A stretch of DNA of 64,000 bases from Mesocentrotus franciscanus (GCA_037976565.1 CP137673.1:5654863-5718862); one strand, 5' to 3'; shown: positions 22,841 through 35,645, counted from the first letter of the stretch. The notes: a model not told the origin generated them from the letters alone. Made by a program: numbers and translations.

Positions 22841-24330
22841 CAAGAAATTGGTCTACAAATCTAATGAAGGCAATTAAAAAGAATAACAAAAATATCGAAA
22901 TATCAGAAAGAATTAAAGATACAGTTATATTATCGTATCTGTAACCCCTTAAAAAAAATAAAAGAGAATTTATTGTTTTCGTATTTTCTGTTTCAACAAA
23001 ACAAAAAAATCGTTTTGAAAAAAATGATATCCGTTTGGGAAACCACCAGAAGCCAAATGAGCAGATTTGAGCTATCCTTTTAAGAAAACTTGATAAATCA
23101 TCGTAAAGGTAAAATTTGATGCTGATTGACACGAATAGAGGAGTTTGCCTTTTAATATACATTTTTGTATTTATTTATTTTCAAAATGTATATCTTCCTT
23201 CTGGCCAAAGGACAAAAACACATCAAGTAGACTACACACAATTTTCCTTTAAACAAAAATTATAGTTCCGACACTGCCTTTTTTCTTTATTACCACGCCG
23301 TCCATAGCATTTTCGATTATTGCCTTTTGCTCTGAAATATTTTCATGAGGGCCGTAGGAGGATGGGGGAAGGGTTGGATGGGAGGTAGATTGTGACTCAA
23401 TCACCCTTACTTTGTAATAAAATGATTTCAAGCCCGAAATGTTGACCTCATAACCTGATAACATGCACTTCACTTGTCTTGTGCGCCCCACTTCGAAAAC
23501 AGTTCAGAAGCGCCCGGCAGTATCTTAAAGATTTATTCAAGCATACCAAGTATCAGGTTTGGTGCCATGTCACTGCTATTTTGTTAATCTTTTTCTCAAA
23601 CTTGCACGTTTCACGGAAAAGGGCATCTTTTTACGAATCGATAATGTCGTTTTCCGTACCTTGCTTAAAACCTCTGGTAACCGCTCGTAATACAATTACA
23701 GAATTGGTTCAAGAGATTGCATAATCACTTACCTAGTCTCTTGTTGCCGATATTAATATGTAAAAAACACTGTCTGTTATCAAATTTTGTTGGCCAAAAC
23801 ATTTGAACTCAATTTAATTGAAATAACAAAACTTATTCCTTCAATCCGCTTCTGTATAACATGCTGCTCTTAAAACCCTGATGTTTCGACAGCGTAGCAG
23901 TGATAGTTGAACCGTGTTCGCTGCATTGCAAATAAGGAATCGAATACGGTTGCTACGTCAGCTGTACGCTTAATCAGTGATAGCTTAAATCAATATAAAG
24001 ACGGAGCATAGTTATACTACTAGGTTAACCAAACAAGAGCAGACGGTAATGACTGGCGTTAGCCGGACGAAAATAACAGATTCGACACAATGACAGCTAC
24101 TTTAACAAGCAATCGGTGGAAATGGAAAAGAGCTGGGAAAAATTCCGTTCCACCATATGCATTCACAATAGACCAGATTCTGATGGTTTTTAATATTTTA
24201 CCTTTGAAGGAGTGCACGCACGCTCACCCCAAGAGAATTCACCTACAATAGAAAAAAGTAGTATAGCTGACAAGGTAGCACCTACCCGTATTCATGCACA
24301 TTCTGTTGTACATAATAGCAAGTGTGCGAG
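22841..24330. other. Unassigned DNA
   Basis: An 81-codon frame at 23479-23724 has no recognised motif. No other feature seen. Confidence 0.45.
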
Positions 24331-24333
24331 CGG

Positions 24334-24455
24334 GCGTATGGCAAGCCGTTTTGCTATTTCAAATTCACAAATTCAAATTCGTGATATCACAAAATTAGTG
24401 ATATATAAAAAAAACAAAAACATTTTAAATAGCAAAACGGCTTGCCATATGCACG
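24334..24455. mobile_element. Foldback/MITE-like hairpin
   Basis: Left arm GTATGGCAAGCCGTTTTGCT (from ~24337) is inverted-repeated as AGCAAAACGGCTTGCCATAT (24430-24449). About 28 bases pair with one or two mismatches around a ~65-base loop containing the smaller palindromic pair GTGATATCAC and GTGATATA. Arms this well conserved suggest a recent element or a maintained hairpin. Confidence 0.6.
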
Positions 24456-24734
24456 TCTTTAAGGAAGGACTACGAATTGAGAACAGTGGTCTGCTGTCAG
24501 GGCCTATATAAAACCCCTAGTTATGTCTTTCACGCTTTTGCATCACGTTCTGGAATAACATCAAAAATTAACGAAAAAAGATGCATATTTTATGTTTTCC
24601 TTTTAGGTGCTTAGATTTGGCACGTCAACCACGCCTTCTTAAAAGATCTTACATGAATAAAAGGAATAATATATTACTAGATGATATTATCGAATCGCTT
24701 CTGAAATTCGTTTGGATTCATTTGGATTAGATGG

Positions 24735-24876
24735 AATACCCAAAGGTAATAACCAACCTAATACACTTCAAATTGGCTGAATCGGTAATGTCCCTACAAC
24801 GTAGTGCCGGGCAACTTTCCCATTTGGTCTCAACACACGAAATCACTAAAATGTCAATTGTGCAAAATGTATAACA
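24735..24876 (-). repeat. Dispersed repeat R1, inverted partial copy
   Basis: Its reverse complement matches copy C at 31335-31460: both contain ATTTT..ACAATT, ATTTTAG, GTGTGTTG, CAAATGGGAAA, CCGGCA, GCCAATTTGAAGT in the same order. It lies immediately left of a hAT-type MITE and of R1 copy B, which is in the opposite orientation. Confidence 0.6.
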
Positions 24877-24884
24877 CTGAAGGG

Positions 24885-25127
24885 CAGGGGCGGATCCACC
24901 CGACGGCAAGGGAGGGCCGAAAAGGGCCCACTTCGTGTGAAAATTTGAAAACCGTGCCGGCCGATTTTCCGCTCAGTGGGGGAGTGAGCACAATTTTTTT
25001 TTTTGTCTCCGAAAATTGATTTTTTTTAAAAAAACCACCACCCCCCCTTGAACGCCAGGGGAGGGGGCCCATCTTCTCTTTTTTTACAAAAAGGTTTTTT
25101 TTTACCTGTTTTTTGGGGCCGCCACTG
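24885..25127. mobile_element. hAT-type MITE, 243 bp, with 8-bp target duplication
   Basis: The element starts CAGGGGCGGATCCACCC and ends, in inverse, CAGTGGCGGCCCC. It is flanked by CTGAAGGG at 24877-24884 and 25128-25135. An 8-bp duplication with CAG-initial TIRs is the signature of the hAT superfamily. The body has homopolymer runs and GC-rich ends, with no coding capacity. A related copy is at 62273-62469. Confidence 0.88.
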
Positions 25128-25135
25128 CTGAAGGG

Positions 25136-25440
25136 TCATTTTAGTTTATAGGACATATGAATATTATGTTATCTATAATATATTTTGAGTAGTGTCTCTG
25201 GGGAAATGGCACTTAGGAGACAAATAAAAAATAATGATGCTTTAGCACACAACAAACGGTAGAGGTGTCCATGACTATGTCACAATCCACTGACCAAATT
25301 GCCAATTTGAGATTCGCGTATATTTAGTGATCCTAAATTCATAGCATTCATAAATCTCTTATTATTGGTCCGATATATTTCAAACTTTCGCCATTCTGTT
25401 TCTTTTATCTTCTTCTTTCATACAATTGATTACCCTTTAA
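25136..25440 (+). repeat. Dispersed repeat R1, copy B
   Basis: The longest uninterrupted member. It has TCTATAATATATTTTGAGTA at 25172-25191, then GCCAATTTGAGATTCGCGTA near 25302 and CTTTCGCCATTCTGTTTC. It provides the continuous version of the sequence that element K splits in copy A. Confidence 0.65.
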
Positions 25441-25630
25441 GGAAGGCGTACGTGCCTAATCGTACGTCCCTGATAATGAGAGAAGCAGGGCAAAAAAACA
25501 AATTAATTTCGTGCACGTCTAATCTGTGAATTTGACAACACATCCTTAATTTTTGGTTAAAATACAGGTTTAGATACTGAATAAATATGAGTGTTTCTCA
25601 TTCTTTGTATGCTAAACAGTCCACTGAAAC

Positions 25631-26954
25631 TTTTTTAATTATTATTTATGTTTTCATTAGAAAAATCATCAAGAATCACAATATTTACAAAAGATTTACA
25701 TGATAAGAATATAAAATCTTAAAAAAAAAATAATAATTGTTAGAAAAAAAAGGCAGAATATTAAGTAACAAAATTACATGAATTGGCACCTACAATGTAA
25801 TGGCAATATTACAGCGTACACATATGAACATAATACATTGTACTGCATAATAACAATGGGTGAATATTACTTGTGGCATTCTATACAGAAAAGAAAGTAA
25901 TAAGGCACACATGATCAATACTTATATGGATTTTAGGGTTGCAAGGAAAAATTAAATTTCAAAACGCCATTTTTTGAAGTGGGCAGTTAGTTTGTTTTTC
26001 TTCTTTGCTAAATAATTTTCAATTTCCTTCTGTTTTTTAACAAGAGATTTAAATGCTAAAGTATTGGGGAGACTATTACTAAACTTACAGGTATGAATAT
26101 GGTATTTCATTAACAAAAATAAGTATGAAACAAACTTGTCATTACAGATTCCATAAAGTTTTTCAAAATTGGTAACATTCATGGCAAAACTATTCTGGGA
26201 AATAATGTCAAGAAGGTCCTGCCAAACTGGGGTAACCTTTTCGCATTCACAAAATAAGTGGACCATTGTTTCCTCCTTTTTTTATCACATAGGGAGCAAT
26301 TAGGTGAATACTTCCGTTTAATCTTAAAAGAAAATCATTCAATGCAATAGCTTTGTGGAAAATCTTGAAATAAAATGACCTCAGTTTACTATCAATAGTG
26401 CAAAAGAAATTAGTATTGTGGACCTTTTCCAAATCAATGGCTACTGGTTCAGGTAAATATTCACTCCAAAAAGCATATCTTTTGTTCGGGATATGGGAAC
26501 CGAGTAATAAGTTGTACGTGTTTCTGGGGACTTTTTTCATGTTCACTAGTTTATGGACAATTGTTTCATGGACTCCCACTATATCAGGATAAAAATTCTT
26601 CATCCACTCCTCTGGTATATTCTTAATCAAAAATGTAAATTTCCTCCTGTCTGTAGCAAAGATACTAAAATCTAATATAAGTTCCTCAAAAAGTTTATGG
26701 CCAGGAAGAGGTGGATTAAATAAATCAGATATACTAAATATAGTTTTATTGTACCAAGATGGATAGAAGAAATGGGATTTAGATTTTGAACGAATTAATC
26801 TATTATACCACAGAACTTGACATGCACCTAGTTCTGAAAAATTATTACCATAAAATTCAATAGTAGCTTCTTCTCTAAATAAGTACCAACTTCGTAATGA
26901 TTCAGCAAGTTGTATGCTACCGAGAGAATTTAGAACAGTCTCAGGAGCATGGGT
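25631..26954 (-). mobile_element. 5'-truncated L1/Tx1-like LINE, 3' part of ORF2, with 15-bp target duplication
   Basis: The direct repeat AGTCCACTGAAACTT occurs at 25618-25632 and 26955-26969 and brackets the element. The minus-strand 3' end is a short A run. The coding remnant is the post-RT C-terminal part of ORF2. It includes a W-Y-N...W-Y-N-K-T-I-x-x-I-x-D-L block, a long variable region, and a zinc-knuckle-like CSLC...HLF-CEC motif recovered only by joining frames. The last frame ends at 25952. No RT catalytic motifs remain because truncation removed the 5' ~2 kb or more. The frame opening at 27056 runs from host flank into the element. Confidence 0.88.
25952..26954 (-). pseudogene. LINE ORF2 C-terminal remnant, frameshifted
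   Basis: The upstream frame (through 26247) and the downstream frame (25952-26266) are offset. Reading the C-x2-C motif needs a third frame between about 26283 and 26330. There are therefore at least two indels, one near the T/A run at 26277-26283 and one near 26327-26332. The downstream peptide retains HLFCECEKVTPVWQDLL and a lysine-rich tail (KKKNKLTAHFKKW) before the stop. This is typical of the L1/Tx1 group C-terminus. Confidence 0.8.
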
Positions 26955-27056
26955 AGTCCACTGAAACTTATTGCGCTTCATATATAAAACAAAAAAATAG
27001 CTGAGAAGGTTTGACAAATTGTTGTGCCATACGTGTGTGTATTCCCATATACCCAT

Positions 27057-27480
27057 ATAAATTGCAATACTTATCGATATTTTGATAAGCGTATTTACTA
27101 TCTTGCATAATGTTTGTGTTCTAATTAATATCTCTCATGATTGGTTGAAAATATGTTGTTATTTTAAATTTCAATGTTTATCCAAACAGTCTTTTCTTCC
27201 TCTTCTTCTATTTAAAGCTTTAAATCATGTTTCTTTTTCATTTCCACGTCTTTCCATTTCCTTGTTGATTAATTTGTGCAACGTCATTCTGAATTTAAAT
27301 ATCATTATGCATATTAATGTATTTTATCTGCCTATTTTTCTATGTTTCGATGTAATTTTTAATATTTTGTCAATTCAATTTGTTTCAGCCTCTGGCTGTT
27401 ATTTTTGAATGAATGTTTTTTTAATCAATATACCAGTTCAAATCAAATCAAATAACCATATCAGTGTGCAGTAGGTGTGA
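27057..27480. other. Unassigned DNA
   Basis: Upstream flank of the LINE insertion. A 108-codon plus-strand frame (27082-27408) is Phe/Leu/Ile-rich with no motif recognised and is probably chance in AT-rich sequence. Confidence 0.45.
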
Positions 27481-27539
27481 TCTCTAACAAGAGTGAGCCA
27501 TTATTTTTTTCTTTTCATTTTGATAATTCCAAATGTCAT

Positions 27540-27655
27540 AGTATACATAAATTCTTATGTATTACATGACCAACCTTTCCCAAACGCTTCCAGACAGGTT
27601 TCGCACAATGCAATCGCTTATAGAGCTGAACTTTCTCCTTGATAACCTTTCTTGC
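27540..27655 (-). mobile_element. TTAA-type MITE family R2, partial inverted copy
   Basis: Reverse complement reads AGGAGAAAGTTCAGCTCTAT...GCGATTGCATTGTGCGAAAC...TCTGGAAGCGTTTGGGAAAG...GGTCATGTA, matching the head of the R2 copies at 9549 and 48825. The expected outer TTAA appears as TTGA. Confidence 0.5.
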
Positions 27656-28920
27656 ACAACCTCGTTATCTGGTTCTTGTTTCGAGTGTCATTATCACATA
27701 GTAGCATGCATTGTTCGACATCAGTCACGTGGCTCAAGGCCAATCCGGAATAGGAACCAAAACAAAAAAGAAATACTAACTTCATATCTAACGGAGATGA
27801 ATGGTGTACGCTGATTTTGGAATAAACATTTGTTTGTATTTCATAGAAGGATAAATATTATGCAAAGTTACCTAAAGTATAATATTCATAATAGCAATCA
27901 TAACCATATTCATTCAACAACAACAACAACAAAAAAATACTACTACTACTACTTGTACTACTTATCACAACGATGATGATTATAAAGTTGAATTATTGAT
28001 ATAAATTAAATTATAAAACTAATGATAACAATAACAACAACAAAAGTGATAAAATAAAAATCACAGAAGAATGAAATGGAAAAAATTCAAATATGAATGA
28101 ATGAAGAAAAAGTGATGGTGCATGCCTAAATAGTAAAACAGTGACAATTGCCGCTTTGCCCGAACGATTCAGGTTCAATGACTTACGGGAATTATCATGG
28201 TAATGATAATACACGTTCAACTCACTTTATATGGAAGCCAACAACGGTACCATAATGAGGTTAGCATATGTTTCAGTTCCAGTTTTAGTTTCATATTTCA
28301 AACATATTATTTTTTTACATTTTGCAATGATATCACAAAATAAATGGTACAAATAAACGTGGATTCTACTAACAGAGACCAAAAAAAGAAAAGAAGGAAA
28401 GTTGAGTACCTCATATCGATTTGTTTAAATGCATCAAATTAAAGGACTGAATTAAAAGGAAAAGTGAAATATGGAGGCCTATGTTGAAAGCCATGCTAGT
28501 AAGTTATAGGTCCCAAAGGGTAGCTAATTTTATAATGGACGTCAAAAATAGAGAGAACGAGCAATGAATAACAATCACAGTCACAGCATCGTATTCCATG
28601 TTTTAAAATAAATTTGCATTATTACAAACTTGTATTACCTGTATAAATTTGCATTACCTGTACACTTTGGCAAGAACAACATCACATGAATAATAAAAAT
28701 ATGAAAGTAGCAACATCAGAAAAATCTTAATTTACGACGTAAACCATTAAAAATGAATTGATGTTTCAAGAAGAGTGGACAATTGTAGGTATTTACAAAG
28801 CCACTAAGCCTGAAGACGGGTCTGTGCAGGATGCATTCATGCATATTTTAAGGAGCAAACGTATTACAACCTTTTCATCGATACAAAAGCAAAAGTACGT
28901 GCTCTCGGGGTTTTGTAAAG
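27656..28920. other. Unassigned DNA with CAA/ACT microsatellites
   Basis: CAA and ACT triplet runs lie at 27917-27960. An imperfect AAC/AAT tract lies near 28020-28045. A 66-codon frame at 28758-28958 has no recognised motif. Confidence 0.45.
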
Positions 28921-28925
28921 AGCAA

Positions 28926-29063
28926 TACCCTAGTCACACCCAGCAATACGGGCACTAGATTGACATCGGACCGGACAAAGCATTACAGTACTCCCAATGA
29001 CCACAAATCGGTCGGTTTAGAGTCGGAATGGAGTTGGATTGGAGGTGTGACTGCGGCATAGGG
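28926..29063. mobile_element. Possible small TIR element
   Basis: CCCTAGTCACACCCAGCA at the left is loosely inverted as GGAGGTGTGACTGCGGCATAGGG at the right, giving a ~138-base unit. The match needs a short indel and there is no clear target duplication. Confidence 0.3.
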
Positions 29064-30870
29064 AATGATAGCGTAGCGCTGGAAAATGCCAGTATATAAC
29101 TACCTGTACTGTTTGCCTAAAGGCGATGACATGTGTTCCAATCATTGTCTCTCACATATTTGAATTAGTCAAGAGATCATTGGGTGCAGGTGGTATCTGA
29201 TGCACATCCCACACCCACCTTCCTATTGATTGCTTTCTCATATTTCTGTTTAGATGCAGCGGAAGGATGACTATCTATCATTGGTATACCACTGGGCGAT
29301 GATAATCCTATACTTGTCATATGCTGGGGCGAGTAAATGACCATACCAGATTAAAAAAGCTAAGGGATTGTTAAGAAGGAGAGGCAGAAACAATAATTAG
29401 AAGAAGAACAACAACAACGACAAGAAGAAGAAAAAGGAAGAGAAAAGAGGTAAGGGGAGAGAGGGCTAAGAGTTGAAAGACTTGAACTCAAGGATTATTA
29501 CGAATAGACTGAACAAATGTGTAGATACACGAGTAAGTAAATGTATATCCAAAACGTTCTGACAATCTCGAATAGTTTCTACAGTACAAATGACTTTTAA
29601 ACAGCAAGAAGACTTACTTCCACGAAGGTATGAACTGCGTTACACAAACGAATCTCATTTGAAAACAATTATGCACTATGACGTCATTTCACCGGCTAGT
29701 TTGAGGCAAAGGTATTTCCGCTGGACAGCTTATTATCAATCCTTAACCACGCTATGGAGTCCCTGGGAGGTATGTTGGTGAGGCCAGATTATGTCCCGAT
29801 GTTTTTCATCGATATCCGGATGTAAGACTGGGAAACTAATGGGAGGATAACATGTGAACGCAAGTTAGTTAGAATATACAAACATATTGTTTTGATGGCT
29901 TCGGGGCTAGGGGCTCCTGTCCCCACCCCACAGACTAATTCCGTCTGGAAACTACACTACGCAATAAACTTTTGGCTTGCTCGCTACTCTTTTACAGTGT
30001 TGGAGATGAGAAAAGAGGACAGTTTGGAAAAGTGACATTTAAATTAATCAAAACATCTAGAAATGGTTTAAATGGACATTAGATATTAGCGAGAAAAAGA
30101 AAAGATAACGCGTAGTAATCAGTAAGCATGCTGATTTAAATGAATCTGTAGTCAAATTACATGCAATCATATAACAAAGTACGTGCAATCATGTTACAGG
30201 CCGGGCTAAGCTACGTCTGCCTGAGAGTATGCAATCATGTGTAATGATTGCATTCGTGTGAATGCTAAGTTAGCAATCAGGTGGAGGGATTAGGCTTGGA
30301 AGTATGGGATCATGTGAAAAGATCAGTAGACTGGTAAATAATATGCAGTCTTGTGAGAGAATTGTGCCGGAGTATGCAGCAGCTATCATGTGAAGGAATT
30401 AGACTAGAAATATATGCAAACCAATAAAAAGAAAAGGGTTGGTCCATTTCTTCCTTCAAATGACGGGGAATGACACGGGGAATGCAAAACAATATCGAAT
30501 GTGTCAAAGTTTTGACGATTTGTCGTTGGATAGGACTGCCTGGGTGATCCCCACAGGATGTCTGCGAAAAATCGATGTTTGTCGAAAGAATAATGTATTT
30601 ACGAACAAAATACGAAGTGCTGGTAAGGAGGAAATTCGAACAACAATTATGTAGGACAGCGTACGCAAGGGACGGTGGGCTGATCTAATGTGGACATAAC
30701 AGACGCAGAGCACACTAGTTGCCATTGGCATGAGATGGGGGGCCAGGAAACATACTAGGTATTATGGGAAAATTTGGGTTTTGGGTAAGAATCTATAAAC
30801 GGAGACTGAGAATGAACAGAAAGCGGTGGAAGAGCAATCCCAATAGAAAAGAATCAAAGCAATTTGCTAA
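29064..30870. other. Unassigned DNA
   Basis: A GAA/CAA-rich patch lies at 29398-29450. Loose internal repetition of TGCAATCATGT(T/G)-like motifs occurs at 30160-30380. No genes recognised. Confidence 0.45.
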
Positions 30871-30873
30871 CAG

Positions 30874-30968
30874 AACAAGAACAATAACAACAACAGCTCC
30901 AATAACACCACCAACGGCAACAACAGCAGCCATAACAACCGCCACCACCACAACAACAGCAGCCTCAA
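30874..30968. repeat. (CAA/CCA)n low-complexity tract
   Basis: AACAACAACAGC and ACCACCAACGGC-type triplets; the Thr/Ala-rich frame across it is an artefact. Confidence 0.8.
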
Positions 30969-31334
30969 CTTTACTCCTTTTTCATTTTTATGTTGAATCA
31001 GATTTTGGGAGTTCATAGAATTTGAATCTATATCATCTATTGATTTCGTTTTATTATCTTCAGTGTTCAGCAAGTTCAAAATGATGTATCAAATAGAAAA
31101 ATAAGAGAAATAGAATTGCGAGTGTGAACGTTTGAAATATGCGATCACTAATAAAATCTATAAGAATCTCAGATTGACACTTTGGTCTGTCTCCCGTCCC
31201 CTGTTTGTCTCGTACAAAAATATTATTAATACATGTTTTTCTCCTACGTTCATGGCTTCTCCTTTCGGGTAAACCTCCTCAAAATATACTATGGATAGCA
31301 TATTATTATAGGTCCTATAAAGAGAAAATACCCT

Positions 31335-31600
31335 TCTGAGTCATGCATTTTACAATTTTGATATTTTAGTCTTTTTGTGTGTTGGAACAAATGGGAAATT
31401 GCCCCGGCAACGCCACAGTGACATAACCGATCCAGCCAATTTGAAGTTCCCATACTTAGATTAATTACGACTTTTGTAACTTTTTTTTAATTATTCGTCG
31501 GATTTCGTTCAAACTTTCACCAGTGTGCTTTTCTGAATGTTCTGCTTTTTCTGAATGTAGTTTGCTACTTAGCATGGATTTTCCATTTAGCTAAAGGATA
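31335..31600 (+). repeat. Dispersed repeat R1, copy C
   Basis: Matches the inverted copy at 24735-24876 over its first 120 bases. It then matches the R1 3' half (TTCAAACTTTCACCAGTGTGC, compare TTCGCCATTCTGT in copies A and B; and TTTTCTGAATG...TGCT). It is more diverged than copies A, B and D. Confidence 0.55.
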
Positions 31601-31727
31601 AATCTGATCTACAAACAGAGTATTTTATAATCTTATGCAGATTGAATTTGAAAGGTAACGAAAAAACCTCAGCTATTCACCGTCTGGTAGATCTTAAATG
31701 ATGGGACAAGGAACTATATCAAAGCTT

Positions 31728-31822
31728 TTTTTTTTTTTTGAGAGAGAGAGAGAGAGAGGGAGAGAGAGAGAGAGAGAGAGACAGAGAAGGGGAGAGAGAA
31801 AGAGAGAGAGAGAGAGAGATCG
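31728..31822. repeat. T13 plus (GA)n microsatellite
   Basis: Poly-T at 31727-31739 directly followed by ~80 bases of GA repeats with minor interruptions. Confidence 0.9.
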
Positions 31823-33960
31823 AGACGGTTTGAAATATAAATTCTTGCATTTCAAAGCCTCGAAAGCCTCCTAGTAATGGACTCCTCGTCAGCCCCTAGG
31901 AGAAAACCGAAAATTTCCAGTGACATTTGGTGCACTCAACACACAAACTGTTACCGGTGGGAAGGATATTGGCCTGGGGTAAGAATTGCACTTTGAACTG
32001 CACTTTGGTCCAGTCCAGAGGAGAAAAGAAGCACCCTCCTCCCCCAATCAGTTGCCTTTTGAATTCGCATTTAATTTTCTGAGTAAGCCAATGCCGCCCC
32101 CATCGTTCCAGCCACTCCCTCAATGTGTGGATTCACGTTATGCCACTAGTCCAGTGTGTAGTGACTGTTGCTTGATAATTAATATCGCGCCTCCAAGCCG
32201 TAAATCCCCAATTTTCTCTTCTGCTTCTTATGGCCCCTGGGCTAGGGCAGACAAGGCAGAATATGGTTATCTGACAAGTCCACGTCATTAGAGAATGTTA
32301 TTAGGGCAGACACTTTGCAATTCATCAGCCTAATTAGTTTGCTACGTGTATAACCTTGTCTGACACAAAGCAGCAAATGAACAAGATAATCTTCAATTTT
32401 GTTAGATGCTTGTATTTTCATGCCACGCTTAGATTTCTTGATAAAATATATTTCATTGGAATGAAATCAACATTTCAAAGTAAATCAAAAGACAAATTAT
32501 CTTCTTTGATACAACCCTCAAGCTGCAAAACCTTAAATGGCTTGTTGTCTTGTTCAGAGTGTATATCATGGATGATTGATTTTATTGTTCTATAGTCCAT
32601 CCGTCAATCTCGGATTGTTTTTGCCATTTCATTACATGAGAAATATTAGCAGCTTGGGAGAGATTTTTTATATTCCATTTTCCCTCGGTGTGGTGGTCCA
32701 AATGCACAACCCAGTTCAGTTATATCGAGAGGAGAGACCCTGGAGTCACAGTGATTCAGATCGCTTTTCGCCTCCCAGGCACAGGTGACGCCAAATGACA
32801 TATTAAGCGTTGAAATGTAAAGTATTCATCATTCAACTAAGACATTTTGTATGACTTAGCATCTATTCCAATTTGAAGCATTACGTTTATATTAGTTAAT
32901 TTACACTTGATTCCGGCTAATATATAGATCATTCACTCGACGTGTTGATAAGCAGTACACGTAGATTAATATAATAGGTGTATGGTTTTTTGCTATATGG
33001 TTCACATTTTGACGGTTTGAATACTCACCTTCTTGTCAGCATAGGTGCTGTATCAGGGTAGACTAGACATCTGTCTGAAGTCGTTAGAATAATGTCTGCC
33101 AGCTTAGGTGTGAAGCAGACACAGAATCAGAATACCATGGGCCTACGAGAGAGTAGATTTAAGGGGATATCGACGATAGTGACAATAACCCATGTTTTTT
33201 GTAATGTTAAATTTGAACTGCTGTCAAGGAAGAAAACTAAAATAATGCTCACAGTCTAAACACGATCGCAACAATCTTTGGCAAATTAACTCAAAGGCAA
33301 TTTCATATCACATTGTAGATCCCATAGAGATTCGGATTACGCAATAATTCGCTGCCATTTTTTAAACATTTTTTATAGGTGAGGCACAAAGCAAGAATTT
33401 TCTATTCTTCGATCACGTTGAGAATAAAACAAAAATGCTCACTATCACAAGTAAATAAAAGTTGTCAAACGGCACAAAATATATATTTAACAGTTGAGTA
33501 AAAAGCAACGAAAGAAATGAAAATCAGTTTTTCTGACATGTCTGACGCAGGTAAAACAATTAAATCTACTGCATGCAAATGTGATTTTTTTCAGTGAAGA
33601 TTATTTCATCAAGATTATTCTGGGGGTTAAAACAACCCACCTGGTGAATGATGGATTATTCGGATTTAATTTCATTACCAGAACTGAGGATTAAAGCTAA
33701 GTCTGTAAATCCACTTTAAGAACCCGCTGATACGTTTTCAATCAGAAAGTATGATACCTGGGTATGATACGTGGGTGTTTGTATACTGCGCCACACCACA
33801 CGCTCACGGCGTTTGAATGGAGCATAATTATTTGCGACTCATGAAAACATAAACCAGCATACATTAAGATAACACCATCAACGACAACAAGAACAAAAAC
33901 AAATCAGCAACAACAAAAAAAGCTGACAGTTTAATTGAATATGCAAAGATAAGGCACAAG
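31823..33960. other. Unassigned DNA
   Basis: A 101-codon frame (31986-32291) and smaller ones show no recognised domain. No repeats recognised. Confidence 0.45.
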
Positions 33961-33975
33961 TGGCTTCCATGGTTT

Positions 33976-34050
33976 GCAGTGGAGTATCTAGGGATTATGG
34001 CGCCCAGGGCAAATCATGAAATTACGTCCCCCTCCCCGCCCCAATTTATA
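33976..34050 (+). mobile_element. Possible hAT-type MITE left end
   Basis: GCAGTGGAGTATCTAGGG followed by GGCGCCCAGGGCAAAT resembles the common CAGTGGCG-type hAT MITE ends. No right TIR or target duplication could be matched, so it is at best a fragment. Confidence 0.3.
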
Positions 34051-35640
34051 TCTGGCTCTTTACAAGCAAGGGAGCAAAGCAACCAAGCTCTAGATTGTTA
34101 GCATCTTTATCCCTTAAAAAAAGGCAATTGTGGTGCATTTTACCAAGGAAAATTCGAAAAAAAGTTCTGAAATCAAGCGGTAGAGTTTCGAAGTTCGAAC
34201 ATTGATAACCGGTTTTCTATTTACTATACCCTCAAATGGTGAGCACATTGAACAACATTTCTTGAGAAACCTCGGATATGGAAAAACATTATGTGACATG
34301 CCACATGGCAGGGTATACAGTTTGAAAATAGATGACAGCCTGAATGCGGTTATCAGATGCATGAAGGAAAGAATAGAGGTGACATGCAGCCAAACAGCTG
34401 TAGGCTAATTAGGCACATGGCAGGAAGGGTGGAAAGGAAGGTGAGAAATCTGCATCATTCATGACAATATAATTTAATGGTTTCAAGGGGTGGCAATGTT
34501 TTCGCTCAAACATCTGTAACCTGAGTTTCTCTTTCACATCAGATCGTATAACCCTAGCAATCGTCAATAATACCAGAAAGCATAATTTAAAGCCCATTTA
34601 TCATGTTTATAGTTTAGTAATGTTTGAATCATGTAATAATTTAAAGAAAAAAGACCATCGTGTAAATTTTGCTGCTTTGATTCCCTTCTCTTTAGTTAAT
34701 GGAGTATTCCTTTTTTTCATAACCTATTGAATTGACTTTAAAACATTCATTTCCAAAAGGTAAATGGTACCTAGCATTCAAAACTAATGTCGTCTTCAAA
34801 ACATTTTTTAAAAATAAATATAATGTGCTTCTTTTACTTTCGTATCTCATCTCAATATACGTAGTCCTTTAAAAAAAAAATTGCAATTTTGCCAGCCTAT
34901 TGTTTTATCTTTTTCAATCTATCAGGAGCCTCATTTGAAATTTTCAAATTCTAAACCTAGGAAATACGCTTGGAGCATTTTTATTCACGAATGGGGAGGA
35001 AATTGTGCTGTCCTCCCCATTTCTCGAAGAATTGATAACGGTCCGGTGATAAGGCTTTGAAATACCAATACTAGCCTAGAGCAAAGAAAGTCATCATATC
35101 GAAAATGAAACGATTAATCTTATACTATCTTTATTCGCTCATTTTTTCAGTCTTGGATGCTCTTGACAACAACCCATCTGCTTTGAGATTTCATGATACA
35201 ATATTCGAAACGCAACTATCTTTATTTCTGCTTAGTTCTTGATAATATCATTCGGCTATTAGCCGCGTTCCGTTCGGTTAAAAAAGGGGGATTTCTAGAG
35301 ATTTTATGTAACTAAGATAACAAAAAAGTAATAAATAATAAGGCGTGAAGATACGGTTTGGTATTGGGTTAGCGCGTTCCGAATGAGTAATCTAAAGTAG
35401 AAGAATTGAAATCGATCGAGAGAGAGGGGGGTCCAAGCTGAGAAAACGACGATTTGGAAGTGGTAACGGCGTTCATTGAGGAAAATCAGTGAATAAATCG
35501 CTAGAGAATAAATTTGTTCAAATGGTTTTTGCCCGTGGGACACCCCAAGAAATCCCGGATGTAGCCGTTTCTCTCCTTAACAAAAGCATGCGCAGCACAC
35601 CTAGGCATTTAAAAGCCAAGCAAATCACCTGATGCACTAA
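34051..35640. other. Unassigned DNA
   Basis: No recognisable features. Confidence 0.45.
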
Positions 35641-35645
35641 TTTCA

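Noticed and set aside
26247..27056. 269-codon frame taken as one protein
   Set aside because: Its first ~35 codons lie outside the LINE, beyond the target duplication at 26955-26969, so the frame is a chance fusion of flank and element.
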